DNA of 64,000 nucleotides from Bog-473 sp963745665 (GTDB lineage: Bacteria > Actinomycetota > Acidimicrobiia > Acidimicrobiales > RAAP-2): contig CAVUYE010000002.1 of assembly GCA_963745665.1 (NCBI GenBank), forward strand, positions 124,001 to 188,000. The letters run 5' to 3'. The stretch's first letter is position 1. Each line of letters starts with the position of its first letter. The position numbers and the translations under genes are program-made. Shown here in pieces: positions 42,538 through 51,201 of this stretch. Below the pieces are notes generated by a model. The model did no database searches. It was not told the DNA's origin and was given only the letters and a program-made list of their open reading frames with translations.

Positions 42538-43749
42538 TCAACCCAATCCACCCTTTTCGCGCAGCGTCGTGATGGCGTCCCAGTCGAGGCCCGCCTCGAG
42601 GAGAACCTCTTCGGTGTGCTGGCCGAGCTCGGGGGCGGGGCCGGTCGGCTTGGTGGTGTGGCCCGAGAAGTGCGCCGGCGCCGCCACGATGCGGTACTCG
42701 CTGCCGTCGTGTGCGGTGACGGAAGGCAGGAAGCCGTTCGCCTCGACCTGGGGATGCGTGTGCAGCTCGGAGGGGCGGAGGACGGGGGCCCAGACGCCGC
42801 TGAACCCGGTGAACATCTCCTTGACCTCGTCGAGGGTGAGGGTGGCGAAGACGGTGTCGAGTTCGTAGACGAGCGCTTGGCGGTTCTCGTAGCGGTGGGG
42901 CGCGCTGTCGTATCGAGGGTCGGTGATGAGATCGGGGCGGCCCAGCAGCGTGCAGAATTCGTCCCAGAAGCGGTCGGGTTGCAGACACACGAAGTAGATC
43001 CAGCGGTCGTCCTTCGTGGCGTAGCCGTTCACGAGCGGGTTGGGCGCCAGGGTGCGGTCGCCGTAATTTGCGACGTCGCCCATGTAGGGGCTGCCGGTGA
43101 TGTCGGGCGACAGCGCCCACATGCCGACGTGCAGCAGCGAGACATCCACGACGGAGGTCTCGCCGGTATTGGCCCGCTTGAAGAGCGCGAAGCCGATGGC
43201 GCCGGCGATCGTGTTGGCGCCCTGCAGGTCGAAGAAGGCGGGGGGTTGGGGGAGCGGTTCGATGCCGTTGGCCTTCGGGGTCATTTTGTAGGCCATGCCG
43301 CTGCTGGCCCAACCGCACGCCATGTCGTACCCCCCGACGTCGGCCATGGGGCCTTCGGGCCCCCAGCCGGTACCTCGCACATAGATGACGTCGGGGTTGA
43401 TGGCCCGGATGTCGTCGACGTCGATGCGGAGCTTGGCCCTGATGGGCGCCAGGTTCGAGGTGACGAAGACGTCGGCGGTCTTGACGATGGCGGCCAGCGC
43501 TTGGCGGCCGGCGTCGGTTGTCAGGTCGGCGGTGACGCTGCGCTTGCCCCGGTTGGGGATCTCGATGAAGGGGTTGGGCCCGCTGCCGCCCAGGTTGAGC
43601 ATGTTCAGCAGCGCCCGCTGCGGGTCGCCGTTGGGCGGCTCGACCTTGATGACGTCGGCGCCCAGGTCGGCGAGGACCGCGCCGGCGGCTGGGACGAAGG
43701 TCCAGTTGGCCACCTCGACGATGCGCACTCCCTTGAGCGGGCCAGCCAT
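42538..43749 (-). CDS. Family III acyl-CoA transferase (CaiB/BaiF-like)
   Basis: A 403-residue enzyme similar in layout to the transferase at 33212-34438: GVRIVEVANWTFVPAAGAVL at the N-terminus, IKVEPPNGDPQRA, GKRSVTADL, and probable catalytic Asp174 in PPAFFDLQGANTIAG. The C-terminal TLREKGGLG tail completes a normal chain. Start ATG 43749 follows GAGGGGAG. Its leader contains the inverted repeat TGCTCGT/ACGAGCA and a GGATACCCTT element. The HAD gene is upstream on the same strand. It may activate acids for the ACAD/ligase genes encoded divergently. Confidence 0.9.
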   Translation of the reverse strand: MAGPLKGVRIVEVANWTFVPAAGAVLADLGADVIKVEPPNGDPQRALLNMLNLGGSGPNPFIEIPNRGKRSVTADLTTDAGRQALAAIVKTADVFVTSNLAPIRAKLRIDVDDIRAINPDVIYVRGTGWGPEGPMADVGGYDMACGWASSGMAYKMTPKANGIEPLPQPPAFFDLQGANTIAGAIGFALFKRANTGETSVVDVSLLHVGMWALSPDITGSPYMGDVANYGDRTLAPNPLVNGYATKDDRWIYFVCLQPDRFWDEFCTLLGRPDLITDPRYDSAPHRYENRQALVYELDTVFATLTLDEVKEMFTGFSGVWAPVLRPSELHTHPQVEANGFLPSVTAHDGSEYRIVAAPAHFSGHTTKPTGPAPELGQHTEEVLLEAGLDWDAITTLREKGGLG

Positions 43750-43762
43750 GGTCTCCCCTCTC

Positions 43763-43800
43763 TGCTCGTGCCGGTGTGCTGACGAGCAAGAAGGGTATCC
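43763..43800 (-). promoter_or_regulatory. Inverted repeat and promoter-like element before CoA transferase
   Basis: TGCTCGT (43763-43769) and ACGAGCA (43782-43788) form a 7-base inverted repeat with half-sites 19 bases apart, a spacing suited to a dimeric repressor such as TetR. GGATACCCTT (43791-43800, minus strand) lies just upstream and resembles the GGATACTCTT promoter element of other genes here. Together they form a plausible regulated promoter. Confidence 0.35.
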
Positions 43801-43824
43801 CCTATTGCCCGGTGCCAGGTGAGG

Positions 43825-44283
43825 TCAGGTCAGGCCGGCTCGGCGGGCGACGTCTTCGAAGCCGCGGTCGAATGGGTCGTCGGCGAGGTACGGGGAGACG
43901 GCCAGGACGTCGAGTCCGGGGGCGAGGTCTTCGGACCGGTCGTCGACGAAGACGGTGCGGCGACCCTTTAGGGGCAGGTGCGAGGCCCGGTAGTAGCCGT
44001 CGGCATCTCGGCCGTCCTTGGCGAAGCAGCCGTCGACGAGATGCTCCAGGTGGAACTCTTCGGCCCGGGCCTGGGCGTAGGTGTCGCCGCCGGCACTCCA
44101 CAGGACGATGCGCCGACCTTCGGCGGCCAGGTGTTCGAGGATGGCCCGGGCGCCGGGCCGCAACGACGAGCCGGTCAACGAGTCGACCAGGCAGCCGTCC
44201 ACGTCGAAGACCCAGCTCTCGGACTCGGTGGGAGGCGACGCCGGGCTGGTCGGATCGTCGCTGGCCAGGCGGTCGCAGGACAT
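43825..44283 (-). CDS. HAD-superfamily hydrolase (NIF/phosphatase-like)
   Basis: A 152-residue single-domain HAD protein. Motif I is FDVDGCLVD (Asp27 nucleophile, Asp29), motif II is WSAGGDTY and motif IV is VFVDDRSED. There is no cap domain insert, so it probably acts on a larger substrate such as a phosphoprotein or nucleotide; specificity unknown. Start ATG 44283 is 21 bases from the divergent acyl-CoA ligase and their promoters overlap around GTATAC (44289-44294). Confidence 0.8.
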   Translation of the reverse strand: MSCDRLASDDPTSPASPPTESESWVFDVDGCLVDSLTGSSLRPGARAILEHLAAEGRRIVLWSAGGDTYAQARAEEFHLEHLVDGCFAKDGRDADGYYRASHLPLKGRRTVFVDDRSEDLAPGLDVLAVSPYLADDPFDRGFEDVARRAGLT

Positions 44284-44287
44284 TATT

Positions 44288-44300
44288 GGTATACTCTATT
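44288..44300 (+). promoter_or_regulatory. Leaderless promoter of the acyl-CoA ligase gene
   Basis: GGTATACTCTATT contains TATACT and TACTCT; TACTCT (44292-44297) is exactly 7 bases before ATG 44305, with no ribosome site, so the mRNA should begin at the start codon. The same TACTCT-N7-ATG arrangement precedes the fused dehydrogenase gene at 61153. Confidence 0.5.
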
Positions 44301-44304
44301 CGCC

Positions 44305-45873
44305 ATGCAACACCCTTGGGACCGGCGGCTCGGCTTCTGGTATCTCGCCGAGGAATACCCGGATCAGCCGGCGGTCGTGGCATGCCCGTCCGGGGTCACG
44401 CTGACCTTTTCGGAGCTCGCCGGACGGGCCCACCAGCTGGTCCACGGGCTCCGGGCGCGCGGCCTCGTTGCCGGCGACATCTTCGCCTACGCCCTGCCCA
44501 ACGACGTCGACATGCTGTGCTGGCAGCTGGCGGCCCAGGAGGGCGGGTTCGCCTCCATCGGCCTCAATCCGGCGCTGTCGGGGACCGAGGTGCAGCGGAT
44601 CGTGGACCACTCCGACGCCGCGGCCCTGGTCCTCCACCACGAATTCGCCGGGCGGGTCGGGGAGATGTCGGGCACCGGTTCGATCGCGTTGCGTGTCTCC
44701 GTCGGCGGCGACATCCCGGGTTTCACGAGTCAGCAGACGCTGGTAGAGGGCCAGCCGACGACCGAGCCCTCTGACCGGGTGCTGGGCCTCCCCATCAACT
44801 ACTCGTCGGGCACGACGGGGCAGCCCAAGGCGATCATCCGGCCGCGTTCGCGCACCGTCGACCCCTCGGTGGCCGCCGACAGCGCCAAGACGTTCGGCCA
44901 CGCCTTCCAGTTCCAGCCGCTCACTGGGGTGCACCTCATTTCGGCCGGCATGCACCACGGTGGCTGCCAGGGCTTCTATCTCGGGGCGTTGAACGTGGGC
45001 CAGGCGGTGGCGATTCTGGGGAAGTTCGATCCGGAGGAGACGCTCGATGCGATTGCCCGTTTCGGGGTCACGACCGCCTACATGGTGCCGACCCAGTTCG
45101 TGCGCCTGCTGCGGCTGCCCCAAGAGGTGAAGGACCGTTACGACGTCTCAAGCCTGGAGGTGGTGGTCCATTCGGCGGCACCCTGCCCCCTGGAGGTCAA
45201 GAAGCAGATGATGGCGTGGTGGGGGCCGGTCATCTGGGAGACCTACGGGGGCATGGAGGGCGCGGCCACCATTGCGAAGCCATACCGCTGGCTGGAGAAA
45301 CCCGGCACGGTCGGACGTTCCGTGGCCGGCATGAAGGTCAGGATCCTGGGCGAGGACGGCAAAGAGGTGCCACGGGGTGAGGTGGGCGACGTCTATTTGG
45401 AGCCGGAGCGGGGTGACACGTTCGCCTACAAGGGCGACCCCGAGCTCACGGCGTCGGTCAGCCGGGGCAAGGCCTTCACCCTCGGGGACGTCGGCCTCAT
45501 GGACGAGGACGGCTACCTGTTCATCCGCGACCGGGCCAAGGACATGATCATCAGCGGTGGCGTGAACATCTACCCCGCCGAGGTGGAGGGCGTGTTGTCC
45601 GGACATGCCGCGGTGGGCGACGTCGCGGTCATCGGCGTCCCGGATGCGGAATGGGGCGAACAGGTGAAGGCCGTCGTCGAGGTCGTCGACGGGGTGCAGC
45701 CCAACGAGGATTTGGCGGCCGAGCTCATCGCCTACTGCCAGGAGCGCATCGGCCGCTACAAGTGCCCCCGCAGTGTCGATTTTCGCGATCACCTGCCCCG
45801 GACCGACGGCGGGAAGCTGTACAAGCGACTGCTGCGCGACGAGTACTGGGCCTCGGCGGAGCGCAGGGTCTGA
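44305..45873 (+). CDS. Acyl-CoA synthetase (AMP-forming, ANL family)
   Basis: A 522-residue enzyme that activates a carboxylic acid with ATP and CoA. The phosphate-binding loop is YSSGTTGQPK (~168-177); later motifs ETYGGMEG, LGDVGLMDEDGYLFIRDRAKD (core GDVGLMDEDGYLFIRDR) and IISGGVNIYPAEVE are typical. The catalytic lysine near the C-terminus lies in LPRTDGGKLYKR. Start ATG 44305 is fixed by the leaderless promoter. It leads a plus-strand run: ligase, two acyl-CoA dehydrogenases and an MBL hydrolase (44305-49375), a compact beta-oxidation operon. The acid is unknown; long-chain or steroid side-chain acids are possible. Confidence 0.93.
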   Translation: MQHPWDRRLGFWYLAEEYPDQPAVVACPSGVTLTFSELAGRAHQLVHGLRARGLVAGDIFAYALPNDVDMLCWQLAAQEGGFASIGLNPALSGTEVQRIVDHSDAAALVLHHEFAGRVGEMSGTGSIALRVSVGGDIPGFTSQQTLVEGQPTTEPSDRVLGLPINYSSGTTGQPKAIIRPRSRTVDPSVAADSAKTFGHAFQFQPLTGVHLISAGMHHGGCQGFYLGALNVGQAVAILGKFDPEETLDAIARFGVTTAYMVPTQFVRLLRLPQEVKDRYDVSSLEVVVHSAAPCPLEVKKQMMAWWGPVIWETYGGMEGAATIAKPYRWLEKPGTVGRSVAGMKVRILGEDGKEVPRGEVGDVYLEPERGDTFAYKGDPELTASVSRGKAFTLGDVGLMDEDGYLFIRDRAKDMIISGGVNIYPAEVEGVLSGHAAVGDVAVIGVPDAEWGEQVKAVVEVVDGVQPNEDLAAELIAYCQERIGRYKCPRSVDFRDHLPRTDGGKLYKRLLRDEYWASAERRV

Positions 45874-45928
45874 TGGGTGCTGCGTCGCCACCCGGCCCGG
45901 CGAGGGACAGGGACCGGGACAGTTAGCC

Positions 45929-47071
45929 GTGGACTTCGGGTTTGGCGAGGACCAGGACCTGCTGCGCGCCACGACGCGTCGCTTCCTCGCCGAACAGCAG
46001 TCGCTGGCGGATGTGCGCCGGTCCATGGAAGGGCCGGATGTCTTCGACGCCGCGCTGTGGCGGCAGGGCGCGGCGCTGGGGTGGACCGCCATGCTGGTGC
46101 CGGCCGACTTCGAGGGCGGCAGCGTGACCGCGCAGCCGCTCGTCGACCTGGTGGTCCTGGGCGAGGAGCTTGGCCGGACGCTCAATCCCGGGCCGTTCGT
46201 CCCGTGCAACGTGGTGGCAAGCGCCATCACCCGGTTCGGCACGGAAGCCCAGGCCGGTGTGTGGCTGCCGCGCTTGGCGAGCGGCGAGGCAACGGCCGCC
46301 TGGTGCCTGAGTGGGGACGGGTCTCCCGACATGGCGGCGGTCGAGGTCCGGGCCGCGCCGGAGGGCGACGGGTGGCGGCTGGACGGCGTGGGCCGCTACG
46401 TGCAGGCCGCGCAGAACGCGGCCGTCCTGCTGGTCGTCGCGACCGATCCCGACGGTGCAGTGTGCCACTTCCTGGTGCCGCGCCCCAGCACAGGACTGTC
46501 GGAGCGCACGCTGTCCGGGCTCGACGTGACGCGGCGCTTTGCCGAGGTGCGCTTCGACGGTGCGACGGTTCCGGCCACCGCGCTGCTGCCCGGCGGGCAG
46601 GACGTGGCCGACCACTGCATCTCGGTCGCCACCGTGTTGCAGTCGGCAGAGTCCGTCGGCGCCGCGGACGTCTTGTTCGACGCGACGGTCGACTACCTGA
46701 AGAAGCGGGTGCAGTTCGGCCGGACGATCGGGAGCTTCCAGGCGATCAAGCACCGCCTGGCCGACCTCCTCCTGCATGTCGAGGCCATGCGGGCGGCGAC
46801 GTACTACGCCGCGTTGGCCTACGGCGACGGTCTCGACGACGCGGCCGAGGCGGTGGCCACTGCCGGCGCCTACGTCGACGATTCGTTCGCCTTCATCTGC
46901 GGCGAGGCGCTCCAGCTCCACGGCGGCATCGGGTTCACGTGGGAGCACGACGTGCATCTCTTCACGCGCCGGGCCAAGGTGAACCAGGTGCTCTACGGCG
47001 ACGGCGCCTGGCACCGGGAGCGTCTCGTGCAATTGCTCGAGCACACGGTGGACGTCGGGACGGAAGGCTGA
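45929..47071 (+). CDS. Acyl-CoA dehydrogenase (FadE-like)
   Basis: A 380-residue FAD enzyme for the first beta-oxidation step. Features in order: N-terminal helical domain (DLLRATTRRFLAEQQS), middle beta domain (ATAAWCLSGDGSP), and C-terminal helices with RVQFGRTIGSFQAIKHRLAD (core FGRTIGSFQAIKHRLAD) and LQLHGGIGFTWEHDVHLF. Such small FadE chains in actinobacteria often work as heterotetramers with a neighbouring FadE. The partner is likely the next gene, four bases downstream. Start GTG 45929 follows AGGGACAGGGACCGGG. Confidence 0.88.
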   Translation: MDFGFGEDQDLLRATTRRFLAEQQSLADVRRSMEGPDVFDAALWRQGAALGWTAMLVPADFEGGSVTAQPLVDLVVLGEELGRTLNPGPFVPCNVVASAITRFGTEAQAGVWLPRLASGEATAAWCLSGDGSPDMAAVEVRAAPEGDGWRLDGVGRYVQAAQNAAVLLVVATDPDGAVCHFLVPRPSTGLSERTLSGLDVTRRFAEVRFDGATVPATALLPGGQDVADHCISVATVLQSAESVGAADVLFDATVDYLKKRVQFGRTIGSFQAIKHRLADLLLHVEAMRAATYYAALAYGDGLDDAAEAVATAGAYVDDSFAFICGEALQLHGGIGFTWEHDVHLFTRRAKVNQVLYGDGAWHRERLVQLLEHTVDVGTEG

Positions 47072-47075
47072 CGAC

Positions 47076-48278
47076 ATGGATGTGATCGTTCCACCCATCC
47101 CGGACAGCTACGACGACTACCGGGTGACGCTGCGCGCGTTCATCGCAGCGCACAAGCCGGTGCTGGCGTGGAAGCAGCGCACCGGGATGCGGGTGCCGGA
47201 CGGCGCCGACGACGTCGAGTTGCTGCGGGAGTACGTCCGCGCGCTGCACGACGCCGGCTACCGGCTCGACCGCTTCGCCACCGAGCGCGCTGATTCGTAC
47301 GAGCAGCGGATTCTGGAGCAGGAGCTCGGTGGTGCGGGTGTCCCGCACGTGCTGGGCAACCCTCTCGTGGCCGGAGCGCTGAAGCACTTCGGCTCCGACG
47401 AGCAGCGCGCCACCTACTTCCCGCCCATGGCGCGGGGAGAGCACATCTGGACGCAGCTCTTCAGCGAGCCTGATGCCGGCAGCGACCTGACCTCGCTCCA
47501 GACCAGGGCGACGTTGGTCGGCGACGAGTACGTGGTCGTCGGGCAGAAGGTGTGGAGCACGTGGGCGCAGTGGGCGGACTACGGGTACCTGCTGGCGCGC
47601 ACCGAGCCGGTCGAGGGCGCTGGCGGCATCACCGCCTTCATCCTCGACATGCACAGCCCCGGAGTCGACGTGCGCCCGCTGCGCGAGATGACCGGGACGA
47701 CCGACTTCAACGAGGTCTTCTTCGACGACGTCCGGGTTCCGGCGGCCAACATCATCGGCGCCCCGGGGGAGGGCTGGCGGGTGGCCGGAGCCAGCCTGGC
47801 CGAGGAGCGCACCGGTGTGGGCGGCGCCGCTGGCGGTGGCGGTTCCGACCCGGGGCAGCGGCTGGTGCGTCTGGCCCGGCAGGCGAGGCAGCACGGCCGT
47901 CCGGCCATCGCGGACGGGGCGGTGCGTCAGCGGATCGGGGACCTGGCGGCCCGGTCCCGGATCCAACGCCACCTCGGACAGCGCATGGCGACCAAGGCCA
48001 TGAAGGGCGAGATCACACCCGCCGACGCCCCGATCGCCAAGATCTGGTTCAGCGAGCTCAACCTTGCGATGTCGGAGGCCGCATTGGGCCTGCTGGGCCC
48101 CCGCTCCATGGCAGTCGAGGGCGACGAGCTCGCCGAAGACGATGGGCGCTGGCAGGACGCATTCCTTTACGCTCGTGCCTGGACCATTGCAGGAGGGTCG
48201 AACGAGATCATGCGCAACCTCATCGCCGAGCGGGGCCTGGGCCTGCCCCGGGAGCCCCGCGGTCAGTCCCCGTCGTGA
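47076..48278 (+). CDS. Acyl-CoA dehydrogenase (FadE-like), probable heteromer partner
   Basis: A 400-residue FAD enzyme. The FAD/substrate region reads WTQLFSEPDAGSDLTSLQTR (core) and VVGQKVWSTWAQWADY; the C-terminal catalytic region includes LYARAWTIAGGSNEIMRN. An unusual Gly-rich loop (GVGGAAGGGGSD, ~245-256) interrupts the helical domain. It overlaps the next gene by GTGA (48275-48278), so it is tightly co-expressed. Pairing with the 45929 gene would match the alpha2beta2 FadE heteromers known from steroid side-chain degradation; the substrate here is not known. Confidence 0.88.
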   Translation: MDVIVPPIPDSYDDYRVTLRAFIAAHKPVLAWKQRTGMRVPDGADDVELLREYVRALHDAGYRLDRFATERADSYEQRILEQELGGAGVPHVLGNPLVAGALKHFGSDEQRATYFPPMARGEHIWTQLFSEPDAGSDLTSLQTRATLVGDEYVVVGQKVWSTWAQWADYGYLLARTEPVEGAGGITAFILDMHSPGVDVRPLREMTGTTDFNEVFFDDVRVPAANIIGAPGEGWRVAGASLAEERTGVGGAAGGGGSDPGQRLVRLARQARQHGRPAIADGAVRQRIGDLAARSRIQRHLGQRMATKAMKGEITPADAPIAKIWFSELNLAMSEAALGLLGPRSMAVEGDELAEDDGRWQDAFLYARAWTIAGGSNEIMRNLIAERGLGLPREPRGQSPS

Positions 48279-49375
48279 CCTCAGCGTCGCGTCCCGAGCA
48301 CAAACATCCGCGCCCGCCCGCCGGACCACCGCACGCCCAGCGCGCCCGCGGCGCGGCCGCGGCGAACGACCCCTTTCCCGGGGTCGAGAAGGTCCGGGAC
48401 GGGCTCTGGAGCATCCCGGTGCCGCTGCCGAACAACTCCCTGCGCTACGTCCTGGTGTACGTCTTCGAGACGGACCGCGGGCCCTACCTGATCGACGCCG
48501 GCTGGAACACCGACGATGCCTTCGGCGCGTTGTCGAGCGGCATGAAGGAGGTGGGCTGCGACATCGCGGACGTCCAGGGCGTCATGGTGACGCACATCCA
48601 CCCCGACCACTACGGGTTGGCCGGACGGATCAGGGAGGCATCGGGCGCATGGATCTCCTTGCACCCGGCCGACGCCGAGCTCATCCACGACCGCTACGAC
48701 GAGCCGGACGACCTGCTGGACCGGGTGGCGGCCGCCCTGCGACGGATGGGCGCGCCGGCCGAGGAGCTCGAGCCACTGCGGAACGCGGCCATGCCGGTGC
48801 GCCAACTGGTCGATGCGGTGGTACCCGACATTCTTTTTGAAGACGGGGCGCAACCGGAGGTTCCCGGTTGGGATCTCACCGCCATCTGGACGCCGGGCCA
48901 CTCGCCCGGACACCTGTGCTTCTACGAGGCAACCCAGGAGTTGATGCTCTCGGGCGACCACGTGCTGCCGCGCATCACGCCGAACATCCCCTACCACCCG
49001 CAGGCCGGGGCGAACCCTTTGGGCGACTACCTGGCGTCACTCGACAAGCTCGAGCCCTTCGAGGTCAGCGAGGTCTTGCCGGCTCACGAGTACCGCTTCG
49101 ACGATCTGCACGCCCGGCTGGAGGAGCTGCGCCAACACCACCGGGACCGCTTTGGCGAAGTCGTGGCCATTCTGCGGGAAGGGCCGCGCACGGCCTGGGA
49201 CGTCGCGCAGCATATGAAGTGGTCGAGACCCTGGGACGAAATCGCTGGCTTCATGCGGCGCGCCGCGGTGGGCGAGGCCGTCTCGCACCTGCGCGTCCTG
49301 GAGATCGACGGCGTGGTGGAGGTCGAGGACGGCGAGCCCGCGCTGTGGTCCCTGACGGAGCACGCCACCCTCTGA
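48275..49375 (+). CDS. MBL-fold hydrolase with C-terminal helical domain
   Basis: A 366-residue zinc hydrolase. The zinc motif is THIHPDHYGLAG (~109-120), with later ligands in WTPGHSPGHL, SGDHVLP and LPAHEYRF. The ~90-residue C-terminal winged region (EVVAILREGPRTAWDVAQHMKW) is typical of the lactamase_B/LACTB2-like group, which hydrolyse thioesters or RNA. Its place after two FadE genes suggests thioester cleavage of CoA intermediates, by context only. Start GTG 48275 is set by the GTGA overlap; the first ~35 residues are Pro/Arg-rich. Confidence 0.83.
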   Translation: MTSASRPEHKHPRPPAGPPHAQRARGAAAANDPFPGVEKVRDGLWSIPVPLPNNSLRYVLVYVFETDRGPYLIDAGWNTDDAFGALSSGMKEVGCDIADVQGVMVTHIHPDHYGLAGRIREASGAWISLHPADAELIHDRYDEPDDLLDRVAAALRRMGAPAEELEPLRNAAMPVRQLVDAVVPDILFEDGAQPEVPGWDLTAIWTPGHSPGHLCFYEATQELMLSGDHVLPRITPNIPYHPQAGANPLGDYLASLDKLEPFEVSEVLPAHEYRFDDLHARLEELRQHHRDRFGEVVAILREGPRTAWDVAQHMKWSRPWDEIAGFMRRAAVGEAVSHLRVLEIDGVVEVEDGEPALWSLTEHATL

Positions 49376-49403
49376 CGCTCGGACGATCGGACGCCGGGGC
49401 CGA

Positions 49404-50039
49404 TCAGGCCCCTGTCGTCACCCCCAAAGCCCGCTCGCAGAAGGAGAGCACCTGGCGCGCCGCTTCCTGTCGCGAGGTCGGCTTGTCCGTGGCGGCATTG
49501 AGGCCCGCCGCAGCCCAGACCACCGATTGGATGAGCGGCGCGTCCGCGGCCGGGTCGGCTAGCGGGAGGGAGCCGTCGGCCGCACCCTGGCGCAACAATT
49601 CTTCCAGGGGGGCGGTCAAGACCTCTCTCGCGTGACGCACCTCCTCTCCGTAGCCCTCCGCCCTCATGGCGCCGGGTGAGCCGAGCACGCTGAGACGCGC
49701 CGCCTTCACCTGGTGGTGGCCAAAGTTGAGGATCTCGTCGATCCAGGTGTGGAGCGCCTCCCGGGGAGTGCTCGCCCCGTCGACCTTGGCGCGCAGACGG
49801 GCGGCCGCGGCGTCGGCCTCGCGGCGGAAGAGCGCGCACAGCAGCTGGTCCTTGGATTGGAAGTGCCGGTAGAACGAGCGCGTCGACAGGTCCGCTTCGC
49901 GCAAGACGTCCGCCACCGCCGCGTCGACGTAGCCGTTGCGGTCCATGACCACGAGCGCGGCGTCGAGGAGGATGCGGAGCTCGTCCTCGGTCTCGAAGCG
50001 CCGGGGCCGTCCCGTCCGGGTCGCCGGGGCCGCGGTCAC
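49404..50039 (-). CDS. TetR-family transcriptional regulator
   Basis: A 211-residue repressor-type protein. The N-terminal helix-turn-helix reads AALVVMDRNGYVDAAVADVL and STRSFYRHFQSKDQLLCALF (residues ~27-70); the C-terminal ligand-binding helices follow. Start GTG 50039 matches the beginning of the TetR domain; GTG 50045 is in frame too. It follows the DUF2889 gene by about 20 bases on the same strand and faces the operon ending at 49375. Likely ligands are acyl-CoAs or acids of the pathway; targets are not known. The ACGAGCA or ATCATG dyads nearby are candidates. Confidence 0.85.
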   Translation of the reverse strand: MTAAPATRTGRPRRFETEDELRILLDAALVVMDRNGYVDAAVADVLREADLSTRSFYRHFQSKDQLLCALFRREADAAAARLRAKVDGASTPREALHTWIDEILNFGHHQVKAARLSVLGSPGAMRAEGYGEEVRHAREVLTAPLEELLRQGAADGSLPLADPAADAPLIQSVVWAAAGLNAATDKPTSRQEAARQVLSFCERALGVTTGA

Positions 50040-50058
50040 GCCCACCGCCCCCGCGCCC

Positions 50059-51066
50059 TCAGGCCGCCCGGTCACGCGGGAGGTGACCGGCCAGCAGCGG
50101 CACCTCGGCCAGCGAGCGCAGCCCGTCGTTGAGGTGGGTGCAGCAGTCGGTGTTGCGCAGACGATCCAAGACCTCCCGGCGCAGTGCGCGCAGCGAGGTG
50201 CCTTCCATCCGCGACGCATGGGGTGCCGCGCCCGGACACTCGGCGTAGGGCAGCACGCGGGGGATAGCGGCGACAGTCGTGAGCGTTCCGGCCTCCGGGT
50301 CGGCCGTGCCGAGGATCTGGTACTCGTGGACGACCTCCTCGTCACCGTCGGGGTTCCAGCAGCTGTCGCGGAACATGGTGTCCATGTGGATCTCGCCGCC
50401 CTCTTCCCAGACGTCGATCCGGCGGGCTCTGCGCATGGCGATCTCGGGGTGCTCGCCGAGCTCGTGCCAGCCCAGCGGGTCGGCCGGGTCGGCGAGGGGG
50501 CCGGGACGACCGAGGTTCGTGCTGACGCCCTTCAGCGTGCCGTCGGGATTCAGCGCGCTCGATCCCTCCTGGAAGCCCGAGCAGATGCCGATCATGACCG
50601 GCGGACTGGTGGCCATCCGTTCGTGGAACCCGGGGATGAGGTGCGCCCACACGTAGAAGGCGAAGCCGGAGATGAGCGACGCGCCGGCGAGGTCGTCGAG
50701 GAGGAGGTGCAGCGGGTTCCCGGCGTCCACGTCCTGCGGCAACACCTCGGCGATCGATTTGCGGAGGTTGCCCCCGGCGCGACAGCCCAGCAGGCTCTCC
50801 AACCCGTCGAGGCCGGGGTGAGCTTCGATCTGTTGGATGTCGCGCCCCGGGCCCGTGACCACGGAGAGGTCGGCTGCCGCGAGCACCTGGGGCTCGCCGG
50901 TCAGCGGTGTGAGGAGGTCGCGGGCACGGCCGACCAGGTGCAGGTCCGTGCCCAGCCCACCAGGCCAGAACATCAGCATGGTGGAGGTCCGGCGTACTGA
51001 CCCGGGCCGCCGGGCCGGCGGGGTGGCGACGGGGTCGTTGGGGGCGGCAGCCAGCAGTGCCCTCAC
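50059..51066 (-). CDS. DUF2889-domain protein
   Basis: A 335-residue protein of unknown function. The DUF2889-type segment covers ~190-335: RARRIDVWEEGGEIHMDTMF, YQILGTADPEAGTLTTVAAI, AECPGAAPHASRMEGTSLRA and NTDCCTHLNDGLRSL, with conserved Cys pairs. Its N-terminal ~180 residues (GGLGTDLHLVGRARDLL) show no clear fold. In actinobacteria such genes often neighbour steroid or acyl-CoA catabolism genes, which fits here. Start GTG 51066; a TetR gene follows. The ATCATG-TTTT-CATGAT dyad lies just upstream. Confidence 0.75.
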   Translation of the reverse strand: MRALLAAAPNDPVATPPARRPGSVRRTSTMLMFWPGGLGTDLHLVGRARDLLTPLTGEPQVLAAADLSVVTGPGRDIQQIEAHPGLDGLESLLGCRAGGNLRKSIAEVLPQDVDAGNPLHLLLDDLAGASLISGFAFYVWAHLIPGFHERMATSPPVMIGICSGFQEGSSALNPDGTLKGVSTNLGRPGPLADPADPLGWHELGEHPEIAMRRARRIDVWEEGGEIHMDTMFRDSCWNPDGDEEVVHEYQILGTADPEAGTLTTVAAIPRVLPYAECPGAAPHASRMEGTSLRALRREVLDRLRNTDCCTHLNDGLRSLAEVPLLAGHLPRDRAA

Positions 51067-51084
51067 AGGCCACGCTCTTCGAAA

Positions 51085-51135
51085 ATCATGTTTTCATGAT
51101 AACCACGGGCCGGTCCGATCCTACCTTTTCGGACC
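51085..51135. promoter_or_regulatory. Two inverted repeats in the DUF2889 / GntR divergent promoter
   Basis: ATCATG (51085-51090) and CATGAT (51095-51100) flank TTTT and overlap a TATCAT -10-like box for the minus gene. GGTCCG (51112-51117) and CGGACC (51130-51135) form a second dyad. One of them is probably the operator of the adjacent TetR or GntR regulator; which one cannot be told from sequence. Confidence 0.45.
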
Positions 51136-51188
51136 ACTCTTTTTCCGAACGTGCAGGTCAAGGGCCAGGATCTCCCTAGTGCACCGGG

Positions 51189-51194
51189 TACGCT
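51189..51194 (+). promoter_or_regulatory. Leaderless -10 box of the double GntR regulator
   Basis: TACGCT lies exactly 7 bases before ATG 51202 and no ribosome site is present, pointing to a leaderless transcript. Confidence 0.4.
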
Positions 51195-51201
51195 TGGGCC
51201 A

